A stretch of 64,000 bases of DNA from Oreocharis arfaki. Lineage: Eukaryota > Chordata > Aves > Passeriformes > Paramythiidae. The position numbers and the translations under genes are program-made. Under the pieces are notes generated by a model. The model was not told the origin of the DNA and did not search any database. It saw nothing but the letters and a program-made list of their open reading frames with translations. Positions within the stretch are counted from its first letter, which is position 1. Each line of letters opens with the position of its first letter. The DNA lies in contig VZRR01002778.1 in assembly GCA_013398015.1 (NCBI GenBank), positions 310,001 through 374,000 of the forward strand. Reading direction: 5' to 3'. Below, in pieces: positions 50,920 to 62,293 of this stretch.

Positions 50920-53900
50920 TCACAATATATAAAAATATTGAAATGTGTAAACTGCTATTGATAACTTTCTCTATTTTAACTTAGATTTATCCTCCTGGCA
51001 AATCTTACTTTCTGGCCCAATATTACACCAAGCCCAAGAACATCTTCTGTGATGTCACAAGCTCCTTAATATGAACGCTTCAATACGTGAGAACTACAGG
51101 CATCTATGCAGCCAATTTTTTCCTATTTTTTTGTAAAACCAGCATGATTATCTTTCAAGAAACACAAATTAAATAGATTTTGAGACTACAAACCTGCTGA
51201 GTAAAGAGGAGTTTATTATTTATGACACTGATTTAAATATGAAAGAAAGACGCAGATTTGTCTCATTAAGCTTAATCTGAAAATGCAGCTGATAGGGATT
51301 CCCTACTTTACAGCTAGTAACTAGTCCTTCAGATTATCTAGGTACTGCTGGCAACACAAGGTCGTACTCCTCAAAAGGTTCTCAAGGCTCCTCTCTAATC
51401 ATCTGCAGACTTGCCATTTTTCACAGAACTTCCCCCTAACAGTCTGTAAAAGCTGACAACTCCTCACGTTCTGTACCTTTTTTCAGATTCTCCCTTTGTT
51501 ATTTGTTATGTCCAACAATTTCTCTTCTGTAGTTTCTCATTTTCTGTTCAGTAAACCTCAGGCCAGGATCCCCTGCCTGCATACTTTGACAATGCTCCCC
51601 ATGAAGGGGAAAAATTAGTAAGCCAAAGAACTGCCTGTGGTTATCTAAGCTCCCTCAGAAATTTTCAAAAAGAGCAATTAAGACTAGTACTCTCCTAAAT
51701 TTAGCTGTAGGTGACAACATTCCACTTAGGTAATAACATTTTGCACATGCTTTTTATTGTCCCTCAAAAGAAGGAAAAAAATGTCACCTCTTATCCCCTT
51801 GGTTTCTAACATAATCAAATCTACTGGTAGAAAGTCTGACCTCAAGAAACTCCCCGGTCCCTTTGTAATTTCATCTGTCTGATGCAAAAATCTTTATTAG
51901 CAAGTGAGCAGGGTGAATTAATTGGAGGCTCCTTCACTACCACATTTATTTTATCTTTCACACCTTATATTTAACTTTGTGTGAAGGCACTCTGTGCTAT
52001 GGCTTTCTTCAGCTGTGACTCAAGATGAGGGTATCTGCTTAAAACACACAATAACTCACGGCTTCCAGGGGTAGAAAGGGAGCAAGGTCAGCCCCTCAGT
52101 TCCAGCTGGTCAGGGACAGGCCCTCCTTCCACTGTCTATTTATCACCATTAAGTAGAATTAATTCAACTAACCTTAAATACAACTCTCCACTATTTCTAC
52201 ACTCACGACACACCACCTAATGGCAAATTGCAAGAGTTGACAATTCCCCAAGATAAAGCCAAATGATAACAAGCAGGCACAGCTTCAGAGAATGAGGGGG
52301 AAGATTAATATGGGAAACAAGTAAATACATGAAAATATATGAAAAGAAGTGGAGAAATAAATCCAATATGATATTAAAATGTATGAAACAAACAAAAAAT
52401 TCAGAAGCCTAAAGGAGAAAAATGCCAGAAACCTTTCAGTGAGCAAAGAGGAAGAGAAAGCTCATAATATGGGAAATCAAAAGAAAAATCTTGGCAAAAT
52501 ATGACAAAAATATATGGAGCAATAGTTGATTAGTAAAGATACTGAGAGAAATTATTTTAGGTGAAAAAACAAGCAGAAAGGCCTATTTCCATGGAGAAAA
52601 GATTATAGTTGTCCTATTCATAAAGATTTCAATCATGTCTCTTAAAACCTTAACAGAAAATACAGCAGGAAATTAAGCCCTAATTAAGGGATGGAGGGTG
52701 GCTTTAATTTACCAGGGTATATTTTAAAAAAGCTTATTCTGAACTGAGAGTGTGCTCAGCAATTTTTAAATCAAGATTATAAATATAGTTGTTTAAGAAG
52801 AATTTTGAAACTGAATGTTCATTATCCAATTTTTAGAAATCCTTTAAGACATTCTAGTTCACTGAATCTTGAAAATGTTTTTTCTATCCAGTCAAGTCAG
52901 AAGTTAGGTGTCATGATGAAGAGCACAATAGTCATAGTCACACTTAAACTAGTTCTGCTTCTTATAGGCAAAATGAAAATTTGTCAGACCATATTGTTCT
53001 AAAATAAAATACTAAGGTAGATTAGGCCTGAGGGATTTAAAATAAAAGATAAATATTTTTAAAAGGACCTGTTGATTAATTCTGTAAAAAAATGTAACAG
53101 CAGAACTTATTTATCGTACTTTCATGTAAACTTCGTTATGCAAGATAGAGTATTTTTTTAAATGAGAAAATTGTAAGTGTTTTTAATTTGTGTCTGATAT
53201 CAAATGACCTCTTTTTAGCCTTGAAAAGTATCTTCTCCACTGCTACATTTGCTGAATATTTATGGAAAAAATGCCTAAAAGCACCATCCAATTAGAGTTC
53301 CTGTAACAGATTTATCTAATGCAGCCAGAAGAAGGGAAGTGTGGGAGATGGTACTATTTGCTCTTATATGAGTCAGACCTCAATTTTGCAAACTTAGAGA
53401 TTGGTGTGGTTTAATCCTGCAAGTTGTGTAGCTCCACCACAGTTTTGAAAGGCCCTGTACCTTGGGGTGTGTGCTGGAGGCAGGAATGTGCGGGTGGACC
53501 AGGCTGCCCAAGCCTGTGGCAGTCCCTTGGAGTGGCACTCAACGCGCAGGTGCCTGCCCCAGACTGCAACTCAGACAGGACCTCGGGCAAAATAGCAGCC
53601 TATAGGTGTGCATCAAAATTAATTTCTACCTTCCTTCCCATCAGCACCTTACACGTGAAAAGGGGGATAAGCGGGAGACAGACTTTTTGTGCTGTGCCAC
53701 TTAAAAGTTTTATTTGAAGAGGTGTACAGACCTCAGAGGGATTTTGACCAAATCACTGCCCAGCTCATCAGAGCTGCCTTCCAGTGTGCTTGGCTGGAGG
53801 CATCTGCACTTTCCCATGTAAACTATTTGTTGACTATAGAGCTAAATAATTAACATTATATGTTTAAAATCTTACTTTAAAACTAAGAATCAATGTGGCT

Positions 53901-54986
53901 CCAGCCCATAATTTGAATTATAAACTGCTCTTGGAACTCAGTAATATTTACTAAGTAAATATATTCCTTAAAAAGCACCTTAGCAGTGTATACACAACAT
54001 TATACCATCAGAACAGAAAGGGCTTTTAACTTGCAAAATATCAGAGAAAATAGGAAGAGACTTTTTCTTAGACGTCACCCACTACTTTCAATATCTCTAG
54101 AACGCTGAGTTCTAGAATGTTTTTTATTGGACTGTATGTCATCATCCTAGAAAACAGTATGATTTTTTTCACAATATTAGGTAGCCAGAGGTTTCATATT
54201 GAAGTTCGAATGTCCAAGAACACAACAGAGCTTTAGCTCTCACTAAAGTTGATTGAATTTGCAAATGATTAAGTAAACAAAAATACAGCACAGTTTATAA
54301 AATGTTATATTTTTACGTATCCCAGGAATATTATTTATAATAATAAATAGTTCAATTTTAAAATTAAGAAAGTGAAGAAATTAAAAATTCCAGCTGTGCT
54401 TGCATTTCATGATTAAAGGTAATAAGGCAGTGTGGACATGGTTTATTGAGAAGGGAAGTCATATTTTATTAATATCAATTCTCTGGTTCTTTCATAAATC
54501 ACGATTTAAAAACATACATACACACACAACTTTATTTATATTTAGGCATAGCTTCCAGTCTAATTTCTCTGACAGTGGTGCCAATTTAATCTGAAAACCA
54601 TTCTGAAGACTTAAAAAACTGGAGGTAGACAGTCTTTCAGGTTAACTTGACTCCTCCAGGTGGCAGTGAATCGCAGGCATTACGGCTCCTCGGGGCATCA
54701 TTGAAAACCTAGTCACAAATACATGGGTCATGAGTGAGAGTGCGCAAAAACAACACTTTTTTTTCCTTTGGCAGATAGCCTGCCTGCCTACTGAGCAAAG
54801 AAAGTTTAACACTCAAGGAGGGCAAGTCTTTAAGGCTGGGACTCTGGCAGGAGATTATGATGACCTGTCAGCGACCTCATTTTTATTGCCCCAACTGAAA
54901 AAAAAAAACCAAACAAAAAAACCAACAAAAAACCCCCCAACTTCTAATGGCTTGTCGAAACCTCTTGCACTGAAACAGAGACAAGT
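50920..54986. other. AT-rich non-coding stretch
   Basis: A GC-richer patch at about 53430-53600 holds the + frame 53424-53717, without splice support. A 21-bp inverted repeat, TCTAGAAC-GCTGA-GTTCTAGA, lies at 54096-54116. Nothing else is recognisable. Confidence 0.4.
54096..54116. repeat. Perfect 8-bp inverted repeat with 5-nt loop
   Basis: TCTAGAAC and GTTCTAGA flank GCTGA. The core contains a TTC-TA-GAA arrangement reminiscent of a heat-shock element half, but too little to claim one. Confidence 0.7.
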
Positions 54987-55011
54987 GTGCGAAGTCTTCT
55001 GCTGAAGAATT

Positions 55012-55215
55012 GGAGGGGTACGGGAGGCTGCCGCCACGGCAGCAGCCTGCATCAGCATTGCTGCCGCATCGCGGCCCCAGCGGCGCTGGCAGCCCCGGCC
55101 CCTCAGCTGCCGGCCGAGCCTGCCAAGGAGCCAGCAGCTGCCTCCGCCGCCGCTGCTGCTGCTGGAGAAAATGTTTTCTACAGCTGAGCAGCTGGGGCCC
55201 GCCACTGCCATGCAA
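55012..55215. promoter_or_regulatory. Isolated CpG-rich island
   Basis: About 200 bp of very high GC sequence with roughly fifteen CpG dinucleotides (GCCGCC, TCGCGG, CGGCGC, GCCGGCCGAG) and GCAGCAG or GCTGCTG triplets stand alone in AT-rich DNA. All frames are long here because stop codons are rare: one plus frame is alanine-rich, and a minus frame starting at 55211 contains serine and glycine runs. No firm splice donor follows on either strand. It may be a small CpG-island promoter, the first exon of an unannotated transcript, or a conserved enhancer. The sequence alone does not decide. Confidence 0.4.
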
Positions 55216-55415
55216 AGGCTTGAAATAATAGTTTGAAATGGCGAGGGATGTGGCGCTGGGAACTGAGCATTAAAAATTTCTGTTACAAAACACCATAAAA
55301 ATGTTTAAACAAAGAAAAACGGCCCTGAAAACACTAAGTGCTGATTTGTTTGAAATAATAGAAGTTACAAAAAATTGAGTACATTAAGCGGTTTCCTTAG
55401 CTATATGCAGCAGTT

Positions 55416-55429
55416 GGGGGGGGGGGGGG
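55416..55429. repeat. Poly(G) tract (14 G)
   Basis: An uninterrupted run of 14 G lies about 200 bp from the CpG-rich island. It is capable of unusual DNA structure and prone to length errors in sequencing. Confidence 0.9.
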
Positions 55430-58400
55430 TTGCTCAGTTAAATCCTAATTATTTTGGCCGTAATGTGCCAATAAAAAAAAGGCATCTGAAACAGATACAA
55501 AAGCTTACCTAGACTTACCTAATCACTTCACCAAGTGATAAGCTGAAGCAGCTTCTATGATGAAATTATCAATCCCCCAAACCATCTAAACAAATTCATA
55601 GCTAAACAAAAGTTCCAAGGAAGGACGCTCATGCCCAAGTTTGGATGCCTGAAGGATTATTCTGAGTTACGAAAGTATAACATTTCCACCAACTCAAAGT
55701 TTCAAACAAATCCCCCAAGTGGCTCATTATTAGGGTCTAAAATGTGAATTTAAGAACTGAACCCTAGACTTAGTTTTACAGGTTTCCTGCTTTTAGCTTG
55801 GAGGTGCAGCTGCACTCAGGAAATGAAGACGTAAAAATAGCATTGTCTTAGTCAAGGATTTGGCCCATGTAAGTAGATGTCTCTTCCAGCTCATAATGAT
55901 GTATTTAATTGATTAAAAAAAACAAACAAAAAACCAAACACCCGCACAAAAAGCTTCCCATTTATTTCCATCAAATACGTTCCAGAAAAAATGTGCTATG
56001 AGGACATGCACTGGTTTCTACTCTGCGTGACTATGTGTTAACTTAGAGCTATCTGAGGTGCTGCCTCCAGACAAGCTAGAAAGTACAGTTTTATTTGTCT
56101 TACTGGTTTTGGGGTTATTGGTATTTTTTGAAGCAAATCTATGCCCTGACAGCTGCTTTCCTTACGAGCAATGAAGCTGTCAATCATGAGAGTGAAGTCC
56201 ACAGGAGCTGAGGATGCCTTGTCCAGCAGCAAGCTTGGCAACTCATTACCAAGGGAGATTAGGATGAACACAAACCTCCCTGGCTTCAGAGCAAAGCAAA
56301 AAATTCACTTCCTTATCTTATTTCTCCTGTCACTTCTCCAAATGAAGGTGAGGAAAAGTAAGAGGGGAATAAGGAAACATAGGGAGTAATAAAAACAAAG
56401 AGAATGAAGAGATGGAGGGAAGGTAGTGAATGCTCCACTTCTCCTTAAAACTATCCTCCCTGAGAAAGTAAAACCATTAAATACTACACACAAACCATTA
56501 TCAGCCATGAGATCCAAAACTTGTTTGAGAATATTAGAAGGTGTCCAGAAATCATAATTTTAGGCAAAGTAGGGTATGCAAAGGGACAGATTCCTGCACT
56601 TTTGTTTTTAACTGTGACAGGACAAAAGATTCATGGATTTCAAGACCAGAAGTGACCATTATAACCATTTCATTTATCTGCAGTTTAAAACAGACTCATA
56701 TCACTTGAAAGTCCACCCTGATCAGGTCCATGATTTTGGTTTGATTGGCAGTATGACCATTAGAAAGAACATGAGGAATGTATCTGTACTCTGCAACTAG
56801 ATATGTGAGATCTGATGTGCTCTCATCTTCTGAGCACCTGTAGTTTGGACCATTTTTTGTGGTCTAGAGGGTGTACTTTTATTTGCATGATCTGAATTTT
56901 GTTTCCCATTGGTTTTCAGCAGTTATGTGCAGTTCAACATCTCTTAACATATAATTTGTTTCACAGACTTAAGTCAAGCACTGCATCTTATTAAGGAGAA
57001 GTATTTCAACTTTTCTGAAACATTCAATGTATTTCAATTCTCTCTTACCTCAAGTGCATGGAGTAATTATCAGATTGGTGCATAAACAGAAAACCACTTA
57101 AATTTTCCAACTGTTGGATATTACACTTTACTCCATTGAGTCTGTTGATAAAGGGTTTTTCTGGATGTAAAATATGATACAAGAATTAAGTAGGTCTCTA
57201 TCACTTGGACTTCCCTGGTGTTGAACAGAGGAAATGGCAGTGTCTTCTCTCTTCTCTCCTTTACATGTCCCAGTTGTGATAATAATAAAATAGCCAAGGA
57301 AAATATTATTGCCTTGTTACATAATTATTTTAACTGGCATTTAATTTAGAGGATGTTGCAGGAGGTGGGCAGGGAGGCTTCAGCTACAAGAAAAATCAGT
57401 ATTTGTGATTTAGAGGACATCTGCATCTTTACTGAACTCTACACATTCATGCAGAATAGTTTGATCAGTCACTGTTTTCTTGACATGATCTAAAAAAGGA
57501 GTTTTCTTTGAAAATCCTAAATTCAATTGAAAGTCTTATATTTTCAATTGTTTACTTCACTGGAGAAAGTGACAGCATATCTCTCACTGACTTCTATGAA
57601 GATTAAATGTTTAACAATTTAATATATGCAAGCATAAAAATAAACACTGTTAATGTAATATTTTATTTTAATAATGCATTTAATTTGAATATTTCCACAT
57701 TCTGGAGATGAGAGGTCTTGTTTTTCTGACAAGCAAATGTAGACACATATGTATAAATGCCTACTTTTAAGGCTGTAACTGAAGACTCAGACAGGATAAA
57801 AGATTTACCGAAGGGATTGCAGTACTGAGAATGATTCTGCATGTCAAAAAGCAATCCCAGAAGTGACTCTTTTATTCTGTCAAGTAGACTGTAGCAAGGA
57901 AGTTTACAGTATGCTGGCTTGGTCAGCCATGGAGACTACACACAAGCTGGATGTGATTTAGATCACATCAGTTGATGTCAATTTACTTTCAGAAAGCAAG
58001 GCATCAAATAGGAAGAGTTCCTGCCATTCCTACTTCAGCTGGGTTATCCTTTTCAAGGCAGACTCTGATCTGATCCTCCTCCTCTTGCAGGAATGTAAGT
58101 AGAATGGTTTGATACGATATTTTAATTATTAATACTCATTATTGTCTCCCACTTCCAGTAGTTGTATGACTATGCAAGTAATATTTGACCCAGTGCTCTG
58201 AAATGCACAGTGATTAGACGTTCCAATTGCTGTATCAGAACTTCATTATTCCTATCACCATAAAGATGCAAGAGCAGTCTGGATGAAATATTGATTCATC
58301 AATTAATCATCAGTTAAACCTAAGAAATAACTCTCTGTACTGCAGAGAGTAAACATAGCAGAAGAACTTTTATACCTATGCCTGTGATTTTTCAATCTAT

Positions 58401-58761
58401 TTTTTCACTGATCTGACTAATTAAATCAAAAAGCCATTCTGAGTGGTAGTATTTTCTTAATGTAGAATGATGTTGTGAATCAAGTTTTTACTTTTTCCAT
58501 CAGTGAATAGAAATATTTCTTGGGTGCTGAGAGCTTGCATAACAGCACAGAAGTTTAGCAGATTGACGTGTGTGCATCTGCCCTATTTCTTATCCATCAC
58601 ACTTTTTTTCCCAATTTCCTCTTTAAGATTATCTATAACCTCTACTGAATTACTTACTCTGAATATTTTATTTCAGTACTTTTCACTGAAACAGGTCAGG
58701 GCAGGTAGGTTCCACAATGAAGACAATGGTCTGAGACATTATTATCTCCTTAAAAGCACAA
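55430..58761. other. AT-rich non-coding stretch
   Basis: No gene or repeat family recognised. At about 58090 a pyrimidine-rich CTCCTCCTCTTGCAG is followed four bases later by GTAAGTAG, which is discussed among the rejected items. Confidence 0.4.
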
Positions 58762-59345
58762 TATAGGGATGATTATCCCACTGTGTTCATCACTGGTGCA
58801 GCCTTACCTTGAGTACTGCATGCAGTTCTGGGCCCCACAATTTAAGAAGGACAAGATGGTCCAGAGGAGGGCAACAAATTTGGTGAAATGGCTGAAAGGG
58901 CTGTGCTGTGAGGAAAGGCTGAAGACTTTGGGTTTGTTTAGTTCAGAGAAAAGGAGGCTGAGGGGTGACCTCATTGCTCTCTACAGCTTCCTAAGGAAGG
59001 GATGTGATGGAGAGGAAAGGACTGAGATCTTCTCTCTGGTATCCACTGATGTACAGTATGGGAATGGTTCAAGATTCAAAGTTGCACCAGTGGAGATTGA
59101 GACTGGACATGAGGAAGTATTTCTTTACCAAGAAGGTGTTCAAACACTGGAACAGGCTTCCTAGAGAGGTGGGCTATGTCCCAAGGCAATCAGTGGCTAA
59201 GAGACATTTGGACAGCATACTAAACAATATGCTTTAGCTTCTGGTCAGCCTTGAAGTGGTCAGGCTGCTGGACTAGATGATATTTGTAGATCCCTTTCAA
59301 ATGAAACAGTCCACCCTGTTCTGTTCTATTCTATTCTATTCCATT
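58762..59345 (+). mobile_element. CR1 LINE 3' part, frameshifted
   Basis: The CR1 ORF2 C-terminus is clear (LEYCMQFWAPQFKKD, then EKRRLRGDLIALYSF) in one frame to about 59164. The final part (HWNRLPREVG and LDSILNNML) is in another frame ending at 59237, so at least one indel has broken it. The 3' UTR ends with a pentamer-like tail of TTCTA repeats at about 59317-59341. It is the same region of CR1 as the copy at 10190, but more decayed. The element is 5'-truncated and inactive. Confidence 0.93.
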
Positions 59346-62068
59346 GGATGAAATCACAAAGTATTTTATTCTGGTGTGAGGAAAGCTCTTACTCATATCT
59401 TATATTTTGCCTCTCCTAATTATGTTTTACATTTAGAAATAGATACTCTGGATTTCCAAGAAGAGAAAATTTGAAAAAAATTCAAAACTATTCTGCTGTA
59501 TTGGAAATTAAGTACTATCTTTGCACATCCCTGAAAATAATCTATATTATAGTCTTATGTAAGTGGTTCATATAATCACCCCAAGACCATTGCAACAACC
59601 TTAATACTGGTTTGTCATTTATTGTATTTAATAACTATCTCTGTCTTAAAGAGACATTATTGGAGATATTCTGCTACTGTTTATCTGAAACAAAGAGCTC
59701 AAACAATACAAAACAATAGTCTACACGAAAGTCCAAGAGCATGACAGTTTATGCTGGAACAGAAAGTGTTCAGAAGTTAACCCACACTGCATTTAAATTG
59801 ATACTATAAAAACAGACAATTCTCTTAGAAAGGAATGGGTACTCAGATCACAGCCTCATTTGAAGTACACTAACACTTACCCTATAGACTAGTGTGCACA
59901 CAAGTGTGTGTCTCCAGCAGAATAAGCCCTCACTTTTTCACTGTGACACTAAACAATTTCAGGTCGTGTGCAATGAGGTGCCTGCCAACCTCTCAGGCTG
60001 TGGCTGCACTGTGTAGTGCAGCCCAGCAGCAGGAGATGGGAACAGTGCTGAGGACTGACGTGCACAGTTCAGGCTAGCTGTAGCCTGGCCCTGAAGGACT
60101 GAATGCCCATCAGCAGTTGGAGGGAAGAAAGGTACTCTTGGAATATATTTTCTAGTTTCTCACCACCCAAAGGGGCAAGAGAAGAAACACTTCAGGACTT
60201 CCAAAAGAGCCAACTGGAATGGCAACGTTGTTACCATTGTCCACAAGGCACCATATGCAGACACAAGGAAAGGCTCTTTAAAAGCACACCCCCAATCCAA
60301 AACAAAAAAGTAATGAAGAAGCACCTGTAGAAGCATTATTAGGTGCAAACTTTAATCCTTCCTGACAGTTGAAGGGAATTGTGGCCCTCACAGCTTGGGT
60401 TAGTGATGTAATTAGACAAAACAGTGGTAGTATCAGTGGTGCTCTGTCTGGCTGCCATTTCCTGAGAGAAAACCCACTGTGCACCTTAATGAAGTCTTCT
60501 GTACAACCACTTTGTGTGCTATTTGGTGCCTGCTGTACTTACACTTGAGAATACCTGCCAAATCTGGCTGTTCACAGAATTTAGGTATACGTTTTGTGAT
60601 CATATCCTGAGAATCAAGCCCTGCAAATTTCCTGTGAAATGGTTTGGGAGGTTTTCCAGTTGGTGGGCAGGTTCTTCCTGTGGCCTTTAGCAAATCACTG
60701 CCCCAAGGAGACAGAAGGTGTTGTGCCACCTCCTAACCAACCTATGGTCATACAGCCATTCATATGGAGCATATACTCCCGACAAAGAATGGGAATGGCG
60801 AATTTGTTTGGTTTTTTTTTTCTTCTTTTCCCTGAAAATATAATTTTCTTGAACCATTGCAATGGGGGTTGGAATTAGGTCACTTAAACTGCATCAGGAA
60901 CTTGCACTGAGTCTCTCATATACCTCCATCAAAACCTTGAAATGAGATAGGTGAGTGTGTAACAGGAACTTCTAAAGCATTTGAGGCTAAGCTTTACTGA
61001 CTGTAAATAAAAAGAGACAAGCAGGAAGAAAAATGAATGAAAGTAGCACTGAAAAGGAAGTAAATTTTCTGTTGTCTTTAAGTCTGGATCTACTGGAGGT
61101 AAGCAGGGACATGCTTGTGTGACCAATATTTCAAATATGAAACATTCAATTTCCTGATCTTTTTTTCATAATAATCTGAAACCCATTGGATCATCATTGA
61201 GAAAAATCACAGTGTATCCAGGCAACCCAGAAATCTTATCTTTCGTACTTAACATTGGATAAATATTCAGTGGGTTATCAACATACAAAATGCAAATATT
61301 CCCTTACATTAGCTATATTGAAACATAATAGCTTCAGCCAGCTTCTTACTTTTTCACTGCTTGTTGACATTGTAATCGTACTTAAATGTCCTTTATAAGG
61401 GTGGTTTGTCTTTTTTTTTTTTTTTTATACTTAACAGTGAATTGAGAGTAGTAATCCAAGCATTATCATTGTTAGTATTATTATTTACATTTATGTCAAC
61501 TCTGTCATGGAAATACCCACAAAGAACCCTAAAGGCATCACCTTCACGGGTTCAATTATTCAGGGAAAGCCTCAAAATCAGTCCTGGCAACTGCATGACA
61601 CAAAGGGTCTGTCTTTCACTATTTTCATATGCTTGTAGCTTTAAAGTTACTTTAGTAAACATCGAAGGTCTCAGAATGAGATCTTGATTTGTTCTTAGAA
61701 CTTAAAAATTTTTTGGGGAAATATTTTCAGCATAATGAGTAAAATATTACTAATTTCTAGCTATGGAAAGTCCTTTAGTCTTCTGATACGTTATTTATTC
61801 CAGAATTTCATTTTAATTAATAAGAGGCATCGAATGGACACAGGGGAATAAGTGAGAACAGAACAGCTATTAGGCAGATACAGATCAGCATATAGACCTC
61901 AGCTGCTAGTAGACCACCTTTTCCAAAGACTTAGAAAACAATAACATAAGCAAGACTCTACTGATGCTGATTCAGCACTGCTGCCTTAGTGGACAGCAGC
62001 AAGCAAAACTACGCATGATTTTGGTAAATAACCTGTGGTAACATAAATTGGAGATTACATGTTTTTAC
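59346..62068. other. AT-rich non-coding stretch
   Basis: The portion 59890-60100 is slightly GC-richer. A poly(T) run of about 16 lies at 61411. Open frames (60103-60330, 61406-61687) have no support. Confidence 0.4.
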
Positions 62069-62139
62069 CTTTTCTTTTCCAACTCTTCCTTTTCATCAAA
62101 CCAAGAATGTAGTTCATTTAGTGCCAGTTGAGCTTGTGA
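62069..62139 (-). other. Candidate coding exon on the minus strand (71 bp)
   Basis: On the minus strand an acceptor (TTTTTACGTATATGTTCACAG) is followed by 71 bp open in only one frame. This frame begins SQAQLALNELHSWFDEKEEL, a charged amphipathic stretch of the kind seen in spectrin-like or other coiled-coil helices. The segment ends AAAG|GTAAAAAC, a reasonable donor. Other frames stop inside it. I cannot name the gene, and no second exon joins it in phase without using a second-choice acceptor. Chance remains possible for so short a segment. Confidence 0.3.
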
Positions 62140-62233
62140 CTGTGAACATATACGTAAAAATGATAACAAACAGATATTTTCCTGCACTACAGATGATTAT
62201 CCTATGAATCTCTTTATTGTCTATTTTACCTAG

Positions 62234-62293
62234 CTCGGCAGAATCAGCTCTCTGCAGAGCTTCAGCAAATAAAGTCTCAAACACATTGATCAG
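62234..62293 (+). other. Candidate exon, strand ambiguous (60 bp)
   Basis: On the + strand CTTTATTGTCTATTTTACCTAG precedes the segment and CAG|GTACGC follows. One frame is open across it. Read on the minus strand, nearly the same interval is open too (it includes NVFETLFAEALQRAD) and ends at the donor CTAG|GTAAAA, but its acceptor is poor. The + strand has the better pair of sites. No function is assigned. Confidence 0.25.

Noticed and set aside
58080..58105. CTCTTGCAG followed by GAAT and GTAAGTAG, resembling a recursive splice site or micro-exon
   Set aside because: Acceptor and donor are separated by four bases, so it is not a juxtaposed recursive site, and a 4-nt exon would be exceptional.
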